From NCBI GenBank assembly GCA_016859345.1, contig CM029116.1:2469439-2533438 (forward strand): DNA of 64,000 bases, given 5' to 3'. The position numbers were made by a program, and so were the translations under genes. The notes beneath the pieces are model-generated. The model ran no database searches and was not told the origin of the DNA. It saw only the letters and a list, made by a program, of their open reading frames with translations. Positions 46,932 to 56,600 of this stretch are shown here, in pieces; positions within the stretch are counted from its first letter, which is position 1, and each line of letters begins with the position of its first letter. The stretch comes from Istiophorus platypterus (Eukaryota; Chordata; Actinopteri; Istiophoriformes; Istiophoridae).

Positions 46932-49678
46932 TTTCATCAGATTTTTTGCCAAGGGTTAGTGTGAAATCAGGTTAAACTCCTACCAGGTTTTAAGAACAAA
47001 TACATACACACATACATAGACTCAGATTTATTAATGGAGCAATAAAGGGCATTCAGAAATTATTAAAAATATTTTTTCTTGCTGCAAGATGACACTGATT
47101 ACATCAGTGCTAAGTGAACAATGTCCCGACTGAAAAAGGATTGAGGAGACATCATAGATGCGCTGCTAATTATGCAACAGGGACAAATATTAAATGGTAA
47201 ATTGACAGTTGTATCATATTTGTATATCCAAGGGTATTTTCTAAAATCCCATCAAAACGTTGATGTCGAAATTAGTGTGCATTTTTATTTTCCAAAACGA
47301 GGCCTAATAAATTCCCAGTTTAAAGAAAAACAAAATGAAAATGATGAGCCCTAATTATAGATATGCAGTACATTCAAGCAATCAACTATACATTTATATC
47401 CATTAAAGAGAAATATGACATTTCACTGAGCTTTTTAAACTGTGCGTGTGTGCGTGCGCGTGTGCGTGCGTGCGCATGTGTGTTTATGTAACTCAAGGTA
47501 CAGATGATGACAATGTCCTCGGTGACTCCATCTTTTAGAACATCCTCAGGGAAGTGAGAGGAGGAACGGAGGAACTGAATTTGGGGTTGAGGTGAAGTTT
47601 GTGACAGGAGTTAGGAGAGAGAAAGAGGAGAGACAGAGGAGAAGAAAGGAAGAAAGGAAAACCCGGGTGAAGTGAAAGTTATTCAGTAGAGGAGAGAATT
47701 GGTTGGAGTCATAGGAGGAAGTGAGGAAATTCAGTGGAAGAGGTACAGACAGGTTGGAGATGGGAGTCTAAATGAGAGGAGGTGGTTTAGAGGAGAGGTG
47801 GCCAAGAAAGGCTGATAAGTAGTACAAGCGAAATAAGTGGGAGGTACAGAAACTGTAGGAGAATGATCTGGGAAGAAAGAGGTGAGAAAAATGGTTGTGT
47901 GACTCACTCCTTGACAGTTATTACCAGAAGTTGCAGTCAACTGAGATAGCTGATTCATATTCACTATAATATCTTATCACAACATAGATACGTCAGTTTG
48001 ATGACATCATTATGTCTATTCCTGGTTGGATGAATCATGTTGTCACATCATAGGGTGACAGTTGTCTCATAAGAAATCATAAGAACTTTGCATGTGTTGT
48101 TATTATAATCAGAGTATGTGTTCAAGGAAGTGTTCAAACTTTACATAGTTTAACTGTAGAGTAATTTACTGATTATTAGACAGGGAAAAAGTGCTAATGT
48201 CTATAATGGCCAAGCATGATTACAGATAAAAGTAAAGGTAAAAATACTTTTCTTAGATATACCATCACCAGAACTTAATTTCTTTTTGGTTTCTTTTTAA
48301 TATAGAATGCCTTATATAAGTCATACCACTCTTAATTTAAATTAAATATTTTAATTCAAGTTTACCAACCCAATACACCAGATCCGTACTGATACCAATA
48401 CAGGCCAATTTTAAATGTAAATTAGCCATAACATAACCAATCTTATTTAAATACTTTTTTCCAATGCCATGATAAAATTCAGTGTTTCTACACATCGCTT
48501 GCCAACTCAGTGTTTTGTGTCACAGTAGGTAATAAGTGCCTTCTCTTACCTCACATAAAAAATATAAGTTCCACATGGTCTGGTACATATCGATTTGTAG
48601 ATAGTATTGATTAAGAACTTGGTACCTGAGTTAAAGTATTAGTTGAAGTATTAGTTGGATTGATGTATCCCTACTTTAAATATTTATGTTTTTGTTTTTA
48701 TTTTCTAAAAAAAAAAATCCTATTTTACTAAAAAGAAAAATCCTATTTTACTAAAAAGAAAACTGGATACATGATAAGTCACATATTATTGTGTTTAGTT
48801 TTAAGTTTGTTTTCTAATCAAAACACATTTAATATTTTTATTGTTAAAACAATGTTATGCTATAAATGCATACTTTTGAGGTTGTATAGTCTGTCATGTA
48901 CTGTACCTATAAAACTGGGGGTTTTATTCTGAAAATGGCCACAATGAGTGAAAAGAGTCTAATCTATGGATACATATGCTACATGTTCATATTCATGTAA
49001 CTTTTTAATAGCACTAGCAATCTCTGAAAGAACACGGTAAAAGATTTAAGTCTTTTTACCTCACTGTTGCTAGCACCAGTAATTAAAAACAAAGTTTGAT
49101 TGAAAGAGACAAAATGCAGTAGCTGCAGTTAAATGTTAAATGATTTCAGTACACTGCCGTACACTTAAAAAGGGTGCTATATAAAATAAGAGTTGTTCAG
49201 TCTTTGCAGTCAGAGAGGTTATTTGATACTAATAAGGTATCAAGCCGGTGTTGGAAACGGTTTAATAAGATGAAATCACAATATTTAAAAAAAACTATTT
49301 TGAACTGAACCTCAGTTTGACGTCACAACTAGAAACCAGAAAAATTTACAAGATCATACGACTCCAGATGTATAAGGATAATTCCCACCCTGCTTTGATC
49401 TTCCTCCCAATAGATCAATGTCTCTTTCTCTCCCTCTGTCCCTTCTTACTCATCTTCTGCCCGTTTTTCTCTCTCTCTATTTATCTTAGTGTGTGTGCGT
49501 GTGTGTGTGTGTTTCTCGTTCTCATATCCCAGTAGCGACTTTAACTTGAATGCACACTAACGTGTGGGAACAAAAGTTAGTGTCGGCTGAGGCTTAAGAC
49601 TTTGGTTTAGGGCTCATGTTAGAATCAGGTTTAGCTAGGGAATGCATTATGTCAATGAGTGTCCCCACCGGGATAGTG

Positions 49679-49747
<69 letters not shown>

Positions 49748-50803
49748 TGTGAGAGAGTGTGAGAGTGTGAGAGAGTGTCCGTGTGAGAGTTGAATTTAAT
49801 ACTTCCAATTTGATTATCCCCCCCTCTCAACAGTAAGTACCAGTCAGTGAACATCAGTACTAACCTGTATGTGATCAGCCAGCCGTGGCTCTACACTCTG
49901 GCCTGGTGTGCCGGAGCTCAGTCTGTGACCACCAACTCCATCCATGTCCTGTCCAGTATAAACAAGCCGCTCTTCCTTATGGTGAGCAGATTCAACTCTA
50001 CTATCTAACTAAAATATTGGTTTTGTAAGTCTGGACAAAGGGGAGTTGATGGATAACTGGGGTTAAGGCTTGCGTTGGTAACAAAAGAGAAGTGAAGTTA
50101 AAATATAAGTCATTATTTAATGGGTAACTCTATTGATGTGGTTTTGCACTTCATAAAGTTTGGGGATCAGCAAAACAGATTAAAAAAGAATGGTCAAAAT
50201 TGGCTGTGGTTTCCTGACTATTAATCCCTCGTATGGGCCAAGTGACATATGTAATCAACCCTTGTCCCTCTGTCTCTCTCCAGACTCCAGAGGAATATAG
50301 TCTGATGTGGGTCCTTACTGATGTGATGTCTGCCTTCCTCATCATCGCCATTTTTATATTCCACTGGTGCGTAGACACACATACACATGCACACACACGG
50401 TTCCTGCCTACATAATTACCTTCCCCCTGCTAATTGTACCGTCTGGTATTGGAACAATGAAGCTGTGAGGGGCTGAGTCATCCTGGCTACTGATAAGGTT
50501 TTTATTTTTAATATCTATTCTGAGACGATAATTTGGCCAAAAAAATTGTTTTTGATCGGTGTTATAATGGAAAAATATGTGTTTGAGTGAAGGAGGACTA
50601 CGGAGATGATAGATAGGTCTAAACATTAACATGTTTACGGTCTTTATGGCTGCTGTGATCCCTTTACAAGATAGTCTCTAGTTATTTCTGAGCATAACCT
50701 TAGACTGAGGGTATGAGTGAGAGTCATCATTTCCTGTGGGCCACATGAGGCTGCATATTTTTTTAATATTCTCCTCTGTGGCTTAATTTTTTATTTATTT
50801 TAC

Positions 50804-50834
<31 letters not shown>

Positions 50835-51047
50835 AGTTTCTTTCACCATCAGTCTCTCTTTTCTATGCCTGAGCTTTAGTCAATACTCACCTGGACTCTC
50901 ACACACACACATACACACACACACCTCAAAGTGGTTATGGTGGTACAAATGGATATCTCAAAGCACGTTGGTAAACACACAGGTTTTTCTCTGCACCTCT
51001 GATTTCTCTCTTTGGTCTGGGTCTGTGTGTGTGCCCCTCTCTCTCTC

Positions 51048-51083
<36 letters not shown>

Positions 51084-52440
51084 ACAGGTGGAGAGAGAGA
51101 GGCCTGCCCTTCTGGTCAGGCAGCCGTCAGACTCACGAGAATGGACCATACAGCAAATTTAGGACGGGTATGAGAATATTTTTCTTCTCTTCACTCTGTG
51201 TTGAGCTTCATGTCTCTGTATTGTGTCATTATAGTTAATCTAAAACAACAGTATCTGATGCCTTGTCTCCAGCCTGACTGGTATTAGCTGGGTTGGGGTC
51301 TTTACTGATGAGGGACTGTAACTTTCATGAGCAGAAGATAAAAAAAGATAAATCTTAAAACTGAATATTGTTCTTAACTTATGTGTGAATTTGAAATATT
51401 TTGTCTAGAATCACCAGCTGTAAATTGCATATGTGGGGACTTGGCCAGCTTGTTAAGGGATTATTCTGAATTTTTTGTAAGCAAAAAAACATTTGCTGTC
51501 TCCCTGGGAGCTAGATGAGAATGTAACTAATGATCAGGGTTAAGGGCAAGGTTAGGTTTTAATAAATTATTAGGAAAAACTCTTTTGACGTGTGTATAGT
51601 CACAATTACATGTTGTATCTTGTTATGTAGCAAGCTAGTCACTGATGCATCTGAGAATGCACCAGACTTTTATTCAGAGTTGCAAAAGTGTCCAAAGCTG
51701 GAAGCGTAACCATGAGGAGGATACTAAAATGCTGTTAGTGATAATAATCCCAACCCTCTGTACTGAAAACTTACAGATATAATTGATATTAATCTAATCA
51801 AACAATCAGATTTCCCTAAATGTCAGAGTAATCATTTAAATGTAGCTGTAGCTATGGCTCAATATTCAGAGACAAGACATTATTTTCTGATACCGTCTTT
51901 GCATGCAATGATATCCTGCTGTACGCGTTGTGTGTGTTTGTGCATATGTGTGTCAGACTCTTCAGAGGCCATCTGTGTTCGCTGGAGCCCCTACCACTCT
52001 GACCCCCCCGCTGGAGCCCTCGTTTCCCTCCCCCTGGTCTTCAACCCATGACACCCCGCATGTCTGCCCTGCATGTCCGCCCTTCAGGAACCTTGTATGA
52101 CCCCTGAACCCTGACATGAACCCTCTATGAAGCCCACATAAGAACTCTGTGAAAATAGAAAACTCATCTTTGAAGTTATAGATGTATTGCTGTCTTACAT
52201 TCACCCCAAATCCTCATATATGTGTCCCGTGCACCGTTTCCCTGAGCCCTGTGTCCTCCAGTGTTATACCCATAGTGTTCCTTGACATGTTAAGCTAAAG
52301 GCTAAACTGTTTGACCTTTGCCTCCCTCTGCAGAGCTGAGTGATGTGTGGTCCATCTCCAGTGTCCATGTCCGGCCTGATCTACGGAGCACGCCCAGTTC
52401 AACCAGTACCCCTCACCTGCCCACCATCACAGAGGAGTGA
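36829..52440 (+). CDS. gdpd4: Six-pass membrane glycerophosphodiester phosphodiesterase, GDPD4/GDPD5 family (join 36829-36890, 38082-38187, 40182-40285, 40541-40634, 41167-41226, 41346-41444, 41995-42088, 44038-44183, 44423-44505, 45320-45470, 46320-46538, 46741-46898, 49834-49981, 50284-50366, 51088-51167, 52334-52440)
   Basis: Complete gene of 16 coding exons; every junction has GT-AG ends and closes in phase, giving 597 residues (human GDPD5 605, GDPD4 about 620). The enzyme class hydrolyses glycerophosphodiesters on the outer face of the membrane. Membrane segments at about 62-82, 99-129, 143-163, 176-197, 210-232 and 515-536 enclose an ectodomain with the catalytic set H250-R251-G (HRGAP), E277-x-D279 (ETD) and H292 (LMHD), so activity is expected. 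Sequons NRT, NQS, NTT, NSS and NIS lie in the ectodomain. The N-terminal [18 protein letters not shown] matches GDPD4/5 cytosolic tails. GDPD4 is preferred over GDPD5 because the gene sits between pak1 and myo7a; fish can carry a and b copies, which I cannot separate. The first ATG in frame was chosen; no in-frame upstream ATG is present. Confidence 0.92.
36891..38081 (+). other. gdpd4 intron 1 (coding)
   Basis: AT-rich, no repeat family or coding segment recognised. Confidence 0.6.
38082..38187 (+). CDS. gdpd4: gdpd4 coding exon 2 (cytosolic Cys-rich tail)
   Basis: Acceptor ctgtaccag, donor gtacgc. Encodes [20 protein letters not shown] and then [16 protein letters not shown]30 corresponds to the N-terminal redox cysteine described in GDE2/GDPD5; the CCC run is a possible palmitoylation site. 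Confidence 0.9.
38335..39845 (-). mobile_element. Tc1-like DNA transposon with about 190-bp terminal inverted repeats
   Basis: Left end cagcaggtaaaataagtatt and right end (reverse complement) tagcgggtaaaataagtatt are inverted copies; the similarity runs inward for about 100 bp well conserved and more weakly to about 190 bp. TA dinucleotides flank both ends (38333-38334, 39846-39847), the Tc1/mariner target duplication. The element lies in gdpd4 coding intron 2, antisense to the gene, and carries a broken transposase. Confidence 0.88.
38540..39497 (-). pseudogene. Tc1-like transposase, degenerate
   Basis: Reads from [12 protein letters not shown] (start at 39497) through a helix-turn-helix-like region. 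Stop codons interrupt it around 39351-39367. A 130-residue open segment (39293-38901) follows with [14 protein letters not shown], the first catalytic aspartate in [11 protein letters not shown], and [13 protein letters not shown]. Beyond it the remnants [12 protein letters not shown] (second Asp) and [10 protein letters not shown] are visible; the third acidic residue, normally Glu (NPIEN), is Asp here. Multiple stops and shifts make it inactive. Confidence 0.85.
40096..40162. repeat. (GT)n microsatellite upstream of gdpd4 exon 3 acceptor
   Basis: About 33 GT units, ending 19 nt before the exon. Confidence 0.95.
40182..40285 (+). CDS. gdpd4: gdpd4 coding exon 3 (membrane segment 1)
   Basis: Acceptor tgttttacag, donor gtgagt. 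Encodes [20 protein letters not shown], then [14 protein letters not shown] and a split Trp. Matches the YFWWEVHNDYxEFNW region of GDPD5. Confidence 0.93.
40541..40634 (+). CDS. gdpd4: gdpd4 coding exon 4 (membrane segment 2)
   Basis: Acceptor gcatcttcag, donor gtatgt. Encodes [20 protein letters not shown] and [11 protein letters not shown], hydrophobic. Confidence 0.93.
40635..41166 (+). other. gdpd4 intron 4
   Basis: AT-rich; nothing recognised. Confidence 0.6.
41167..41226 (+). CDS. gdpd4: gdpd4 coding exon 5
   Basis: 20 whole codons, [20 protein letters not shown], acceptor attgttcag, donor gtatac. Corresponds to LVLALCH...MNLHWLHK of GDPD5. Confidence 0.9.
41346..41444 (+). CDS. gdpd4: gdpd4 coding exon 6 (membrane segment 3)
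   Basis: 33 whole codons, [20 protein letters not shown] then [13 protein letters not shown]. Acceptor ctatggcag, donor gttagc. Confidence 0.93.
41445..41994 (+). other. gdpd4 intron 6
   Basis: No recognised element; T/C-rich before the acceptor tatatttag. Confidence 0.6.
41995..42088 (+). CDS. gdpd4: gdpd4 coding exon 7 (membrane segment 4)
   Basis: [20 protein letters not shown] then [11 protein letters not shown] plus G; donor gtaagc. Closely matches GTAPFLHVGAVAAVTMLSW of GDPD5. Confidence 0.93.
42089..44037 (+). other. gdpd4 intron 7
   Basis: C/T-rich stretch at about 42630-42950, (TTTC)n at 43080-43101 and (CCTT)n at 43130-43154. No coding segment seen. Confidence 0.6.
44038..44183 (+). 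CDS. gdpd4: gdpd4 coding exon 8 (membrane segment 5, HRGAP)
   Basis: Acceptor ttcctcag, donor gtaaga. Encodes [20 protein letters not shown], then [11 protein letters not shown] and ending [10 protein letters not shown] with the catalytic His250-Arg251. Confidence 0.95.
44385..44420. repeat. (GT)18 microsatellite directly abutting the gdpd4 exon 9 acceptor AG
   Basis: The GT run is followed at once by ag and then the exon. Confidence 0.95.
44423..44505 (+). CDS. gdpd4: gdpd4 coding exon 9 (ExD catalytic pair)
   Basis: [20 protein letters not shown] then LETDVTI plus AG; donor gtatca. E277 and D279 are the metal-binding pair of the GDPD domain. Phase closure fixes the unusual acceptor. Confidence 0.94.
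44506..45319 (+). other. gdpd4 intron 9
   Basis: Contains gctaat/gctagc-rich sequence at about 44830-44950 that may be a fragment of the repeat seen near 13550, and a short GT-rich stretch at 45040-45080. Confidence 0.5.
45320..45470 (+). CDS. gdpd4: gdpd4 coding exon 10 (LMHD catalytic His)
   Basis: Acceptor tatctgtag, donor gtaaga. [20 protein letters not shown] begins the exon, with catalytic H292; ends LNAGDWFLS. Confidence 0.95.
45471..46319 (+). other. gdpd4 intron 10
   Basis: AT-rich; nothing recognised. Confidence 0.6.
46320..46538 (+). CDS. gdpd4: gdpd4 coding exon 11
   Basis: Acceptor cccttacag, donor gtaact; 73 whole codons. [20 protein letters not shown]..., [20 protein letters not shown]; central GDPD barrel, with three sequons (NQS, NTT, NSS). 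Confidence 0.95.
46741..46898 (+). CDS. gdpd4: gdpd4 coding exon 12
   Basis: Acceptor ttgtttatag, donor gtaaac followed by (AC)n. [20 protein letters not shown] and on to [17 protein letters not shown]; matches QVMWLPSRQRPLV...RLNLRYTQVS of GDPD5. Confidence 0.95.
46899..49833 (+). other. gdpd4 intron 12
   Basis: (AC)14 at 46903-46930 beside the donor, a purine-rich stretch at about 47560-47790, a 24-bp tandem duplication (aaatcctattttactaaaaa) at about 48712-48762, and (GT)27 at 49681-49735 followed by a GA-rich stretch. No coding segment. Confidence 0.65.
49681..49735. repeat. (GT)27 microsatellite
   Basis: Uninterrupted GT run about 100 nt before gdpd4 exon 13. Confidence 0.95.
49834..49981 (+). 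CDS. gdpd4: gdpd4 coding exon 13
   Basis: Acceptor ctctcaacag, donor gtgagc. [20 protein letters not shown] then [16 protein letters not shown]...; the end of the GDPD barrel. Confidence 0.94.
49982..50283 (+). other. gdpd4 intron 13
   Basis: Nothing recognised. Confidence 0.6.
50284..50366 (+). CDS. gdpd4: gdpd4 coding exon 14 (last membrane segment)
   Basis: Acceptor ctctctccag, donor gtgcgt. [20 protein letters not shown] then IAIFIFH and a split Trp; matches PPDEYCLMWVTADLVSFTLI of GDPD5. Confidence 0.95.
50367..51087 (+). other. gdpd4 intron 14
   Basis: C18 run joined to (AC)n at 50803-50835, CA-rich stretch near 50900, and (GT)16 at 51051-51082 that runs almost into the acceptor cacag. 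Confidence 0.7.
51088..51167 (+). CDS. gdpd4: gdpd4 coding exon 15
   Basis: Acceptor (gt)16cacag, donor gtatga. [26 protein letters not shown], cytosolic tail; ends in phase 1. The start is supported by the split Trp. Confidence 0.88.
51168..52333 (+). other. Last gdpd4 intron, with a possible alternative terminal exon
   Basis: Contains the candidate alternative exon at 51957-52051. No repeats of note. Confidence 0.6.
51957..52051 (+). CDS. Candidate alternative terminal coding segment of gdpd4
   Basis: Acceptor tgtgtgtcag followed by 95 nt that join in phase to exon 15 (G|AC = Asp). It encodes 31 residues (D plus 30) starting [20 protein letters not shown] and ends TGA at 52049-52051. GC-rich compared with the flanking intron. 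It carries a cysteine, which the main C-terminus lacks. No polyadenylation signal is seen between 52051 and 52333, so such a transcript would probably run on to the main 3' end. Confidence 0.4.
52334..52440 (+). CDS. gdpd4: gdpd4 coding exon 16 (C-terminus, stop)
   Basis: Acceptor ccctctgcag. Completes Glu563 and encodes [20 protein letters not shown] then a Ser/Thr-rich tail to TITEE and TGA at 52438-52440. Similar to the EVSDVLSVCSD tail of GDPD5 but without its cysteine. Confidence 0.88.
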
Positions 52441-53625
52441 CTGAGAAAGAGAGAGAGACATTGAGGCAGACAGAGAAAGACAGCGAGGGAGAGAGAGAGG
52501 CAGGGAAGAAAGGTAAAGGAATTGAGACATGGGAGGAAAAGTACTTGTTTGAGTGTGAGCGTTGAAGCCCTGTCGTTTGATTTTGATTCAAATATTGCTG
52601 AAATTGTGGAAAATCATCTATTTTTCACTAAATCCTTTCCCACTTCAAATCGGTGTGAACACTATACTATGTCATATCAGATCAAAACAACTGTTCTGTC
52701 TTTGGCAGAAATCTGTGTTAAAGGAGAACTTCATCAGTCACAGTAAGATGCTGATTAAGAACTTTGGGACAAAGTGACCAAGAACAGAGCAGGAAAAAAA
52801 TGATAAAGTAAAAGACAGCAACTCTCTTGTCTTTCTTTCACTTCCTTTGTCATCGTCTCTCAGTCTGATCTGAACCAAACCTCATTGACTTATCTGAGAA
52901 GAGAGATTCTGGAGCACCAGTGTTCATTTCCATACTATAATATCATAGATGCAATTAAAGCACCCGGGCAATTTGGAGAGTTGAACGCTGGCCCAGAGGC
53001 TGACACGCTTGAGAACATCTTGATCTCTGGTTATTCGATACCACTAGCTGAGCTCAACAACGCAAGACGTCAAAGAAACTAAACCTCAAACAATGAATAT
53101 ATCTTGCTGTAGTAACATATGAGTCGCTTTCACTTTTTCCGTCTCGTGTTTGTAGTTGATAAAAAAACAAATATTGAACAGGAAATGTGGCGGATCGGAG
53201 GTGAATCCCTGATGGAGTGAAATCTGATTTTGCAGGAGCAGGAGATGTCTGGACGATGATAAAATGGACTCTGATTATCTCCCATTTGAATTATATTTCT
53301 TCATTTTTCAGCTGTACCAATATCAGGTACGTTAGACCAAACCTGAAACCACATCTTAAATATGAATCTCTGTATGTCTCTAAGTAAGTGGATGCGATGT
53401 ATGAACTGTACACTGTTTGACTGACAGAATGAATGTAAACCTGCGGCTCGAGAAGGTATTGTTAGGTACTATTTATGTTTGTACTAAAGTGAATGTATTA
53501 TCAAGCGGTGCCATGTTTCTCAAAAGCATATGAGAAATGTTCTGGCCGGGGTCGTTTCACTTTGGCTACAGATTTGTGCCAAATGTAGTGTCAGCTGCTC
53601 TAAATAAAGATTATAAAAAGATGCT
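52441..53625 (+). other. gdpd4: gdpd4 3' UTR
   Basis: Starts with a GA-rich stretch (52440-52510). A canonical aataaa at 53603-53608 is followed about 45 nt later by a long T-rich run (53650-53679), a good polyadenylation arrangement. The 65-codon open frame at 52885-53082 has no recognised similarity. Confidence 0.65.
53603..53608 (+). terminator. Polyadenylation signal of gdpd4 (AATAAA)
   Basis: Only canonical signal soon after the stop that has a strong T-rich downstream element. Confidence 0.65.
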
Positions 53626-56600
53626 TTTGAGAAACCGGACCTTGTACTCTTTTTTTTTTTTTTTTTTTTTCTTTTTTTTGATACGATGCAGTGAATACAG
53701 CATCTGTATTTTCCTCAAATACACACACACAGCAGTTACTGGAAGTATGACTACATATCACATCTGTGCTACATTTCCCAAATGTAATCTGATTTTAGAT
53801 CTGATACCCAGAGTGTCATGTCTCAACTTTTCAGGTGTGAAATTCTTTAGTTTTGGGGCCTTGATTTTTCTGAGCAGTTCATTGCACAGTGTTTGAGATA
53901 AAGCAGGACGTGCTGCAGTAGGTGTCATTAAAAAAAAAAGGTGTCATTGTTTAGTCTAAGAATCACTTTGTTCACACAGCACAGTAAATGTACCGGAAAT
54001 TAATTTGAAAATTCAACAATAATTTTTGACACATCTCCTTGGATACCCATAATCTACAGAAGTCTATTGCATGGCATCAGTTAAACACAGTTCACAGTGG
54101 GCTGCTCATCAACCTACAGTTTCACCTCATGTTGGACTCAAACAGGCCTGGCTATGGTCTGAGGTGGTACTGGACTAAATTTTCTGGACTATATTTACTC
54201 CTACAAAATGCCACACAAGACACATCTGAATGAGGAAAAAAAGTTAAACAGTGCTAATACAATCTATAATTTAAATCACTACAGCACAGAATCAAATGAT
54301 TGCAAGTGCAACCAAGCAACTTATGTACTCTGTTCTATTGTAATATGATTAAATGGGTAGAATTTAGCAAGACTGTATTTGTGTTCCTATTGAGAATATA
54401 ATAGCTTATCTGTTGGGTTGGCGAAGCAATTTAGCTACAGTTATCAATCACTTTAGCTGCACAGCCATATTTATTCTATTGAATATGATGTTTCCCACCA
54501 TAAGACTTCATTTTCAGTGAGTGAGTCAGGTTTCAATGCAGTGCTGTGTTCCAGATGCATTGTATCTTGCCCTTATGAATTCATAGAAATGTCTCAAACC
54601 CACTACACTCCACTGTATAACTACTTCTCCACTCTCCAAATGTACATAGTGTGTTGCATACTCTGATCAAAATCTGGCCAAGTTGTTTTAGCACATACTG
54701 AGCCTGCAGATGAACAGCAGAGAAGTGGACAACGTACCTTTGGTTTTCCACTAGATTTGAGAGATAAAAAGCAAGATGTTTTCGTCTGGCAACCTGATAG
54801 CAGAGGGTTAACCACAGGCTCTGTTTCTATTGATAATCTAATAAAATGGATGTTGTTGACTCCAGATACACGTTGTCAGGCCAACAGGCCGGTTTGTTTA
54901 ATCTCAGCTACCTTCAGTCTGGTGAACCAAATCACTAGATGCACAAAAAGATACGAAACTAAAGTGCAAGACTTTTCTTTGATGATCCATTTTCTCATTT
55001 TCTGGCCATCAGTCCAATGTTCAGGACCTGCTTTGCTGCCTGTAAAATGTACTATAGATAAAAGTTAGATATTTTACAGGATTTGTCTGAGGTCAGTGTC
55101 CATGTAAGGGAATAATAAAAATGAAGTAATGAATTTGACTCCACCAGTAGTTCTCCATATCAAAGCTGTGTTAGATTTACTGTAGCTCCATCAGTGGTGG
55201 GCCTTAGAATTCATAGCATGATTCTGGAGAAAGAACTTGGGCCTGTTCATCACCTGGGTGCCAAGTGATAAGTATTATGATCCTGCTTACACCAGGGTGC
55301 GTAAGTAATGTGAAGAGATTCCCAATGTAAGAGACATTTTCAGGCAAAATGTGGACTTGAAACATTAGATCTCTTAAAATAAGATCTTCTGAATAAGAAA
55401 TTTACACTGAAATGATGAGTACAAGCATCAGCTGTCAACATGTCTAAAATCTGAAATAATACATAAATAATACATTACATACAGGCTCATGTCAGCAGTG
55501 CTGTATAAAGGCTCCCCACTGTTATTAATTCATAACAGTGGGGAGCACCAAGGTGCTGAGAGAAAGTAACCTACTGCATAATATGGATGTAAAAGTCTGA
55601 TCCCATTTTTTCAAATGGTCATATCACTGGAGCATTTTACATCTTTTGTTGTACTGAACAACTTTTTAAAAATTTATTTCATTTTTCAGACGTATTTCCC
55701 AACTTTTCTTCTTTTTTACTGTAGCTTTCCCTTGATTATAAAAGCTATTATCATCTGGTCTTAAAACATCAGTAAAGGTTTGGTTGGTGGTAGAACTATC
55801 CGTGCTCTCCATTATCAGTCTTTATGTTGTTAATGCCTGAAGTGTACAGAAATTCTGAAAGCATATGTAGTTTGTTGCTGTTAATTTAAAAACATTATTT
55901 TTTTCCCCCATTGATCCACATACACATTAACTGTTTAACCTCCAGTGAACCACAGGAGTGTGGACCATGATTTTGCGTATGCACTGAGCTTCATTTCTGC
56001 TTGGCCCTTTGAGGTGGATATTGGTTGAAAACAGTTCTACATTTATAGTAACAGGAACATTTTGATTCTCCTGTAAGTTGGTATGACAACAAACTCAAGT
56101 CAAAACAAGTGGAAAACTATGAATATTAGGCTTGTGCTGTCAAGATAGAAAATATTTATTAAACTGGTCCATCCTGACAAAAAGAATCAGAAATAACTAT
56201 CATTAATGACCATTACTTTTTTTTTAATATTTATGTTTGTATCTGCCAAAAAAATGTCATATAAAAAAAGACAAGAACCCGGGCCTTTATTGAACTTATG
56301 AGAAATAAACTGAAAAATAATCTATGGAGCTAAATAAAGAGTAAAAACGTTCTTTATCTAAAAAAATAAAAATTACTTTTCACTGATACAGTACTCCTCA
56401 AAAACATATGTGATTTAATTTTTTTTTCGATTATTTTTGTGGAATCTAATATCTCTACTAGTAATTAAAATGTAAAATTTACAGCAATCTGATACATTTT
56501 TATAACATAGGGATTAATAAATAGGACAGAAATATAAAAAAAAATTGACTGAAATGGCGATAAAACTAAAACCAAACTGGAGCAGGAAAGAAACTGGCAG

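Noticed and set aside
36829..52440. Assignment to gdpd5 (GDE2)
   Set aside because: Sequence is similar to both, but position between pak1 and myo7a is that of GDPD4; GDPD5 lies elsewhere in vertebrates. A protein tree would decide.
52885..53082. 65-codon frame in the gdpd4 3' UTR
   Set aside because: Unrecognised, no coding composition, lies between the stop and the polyadenylation signal.
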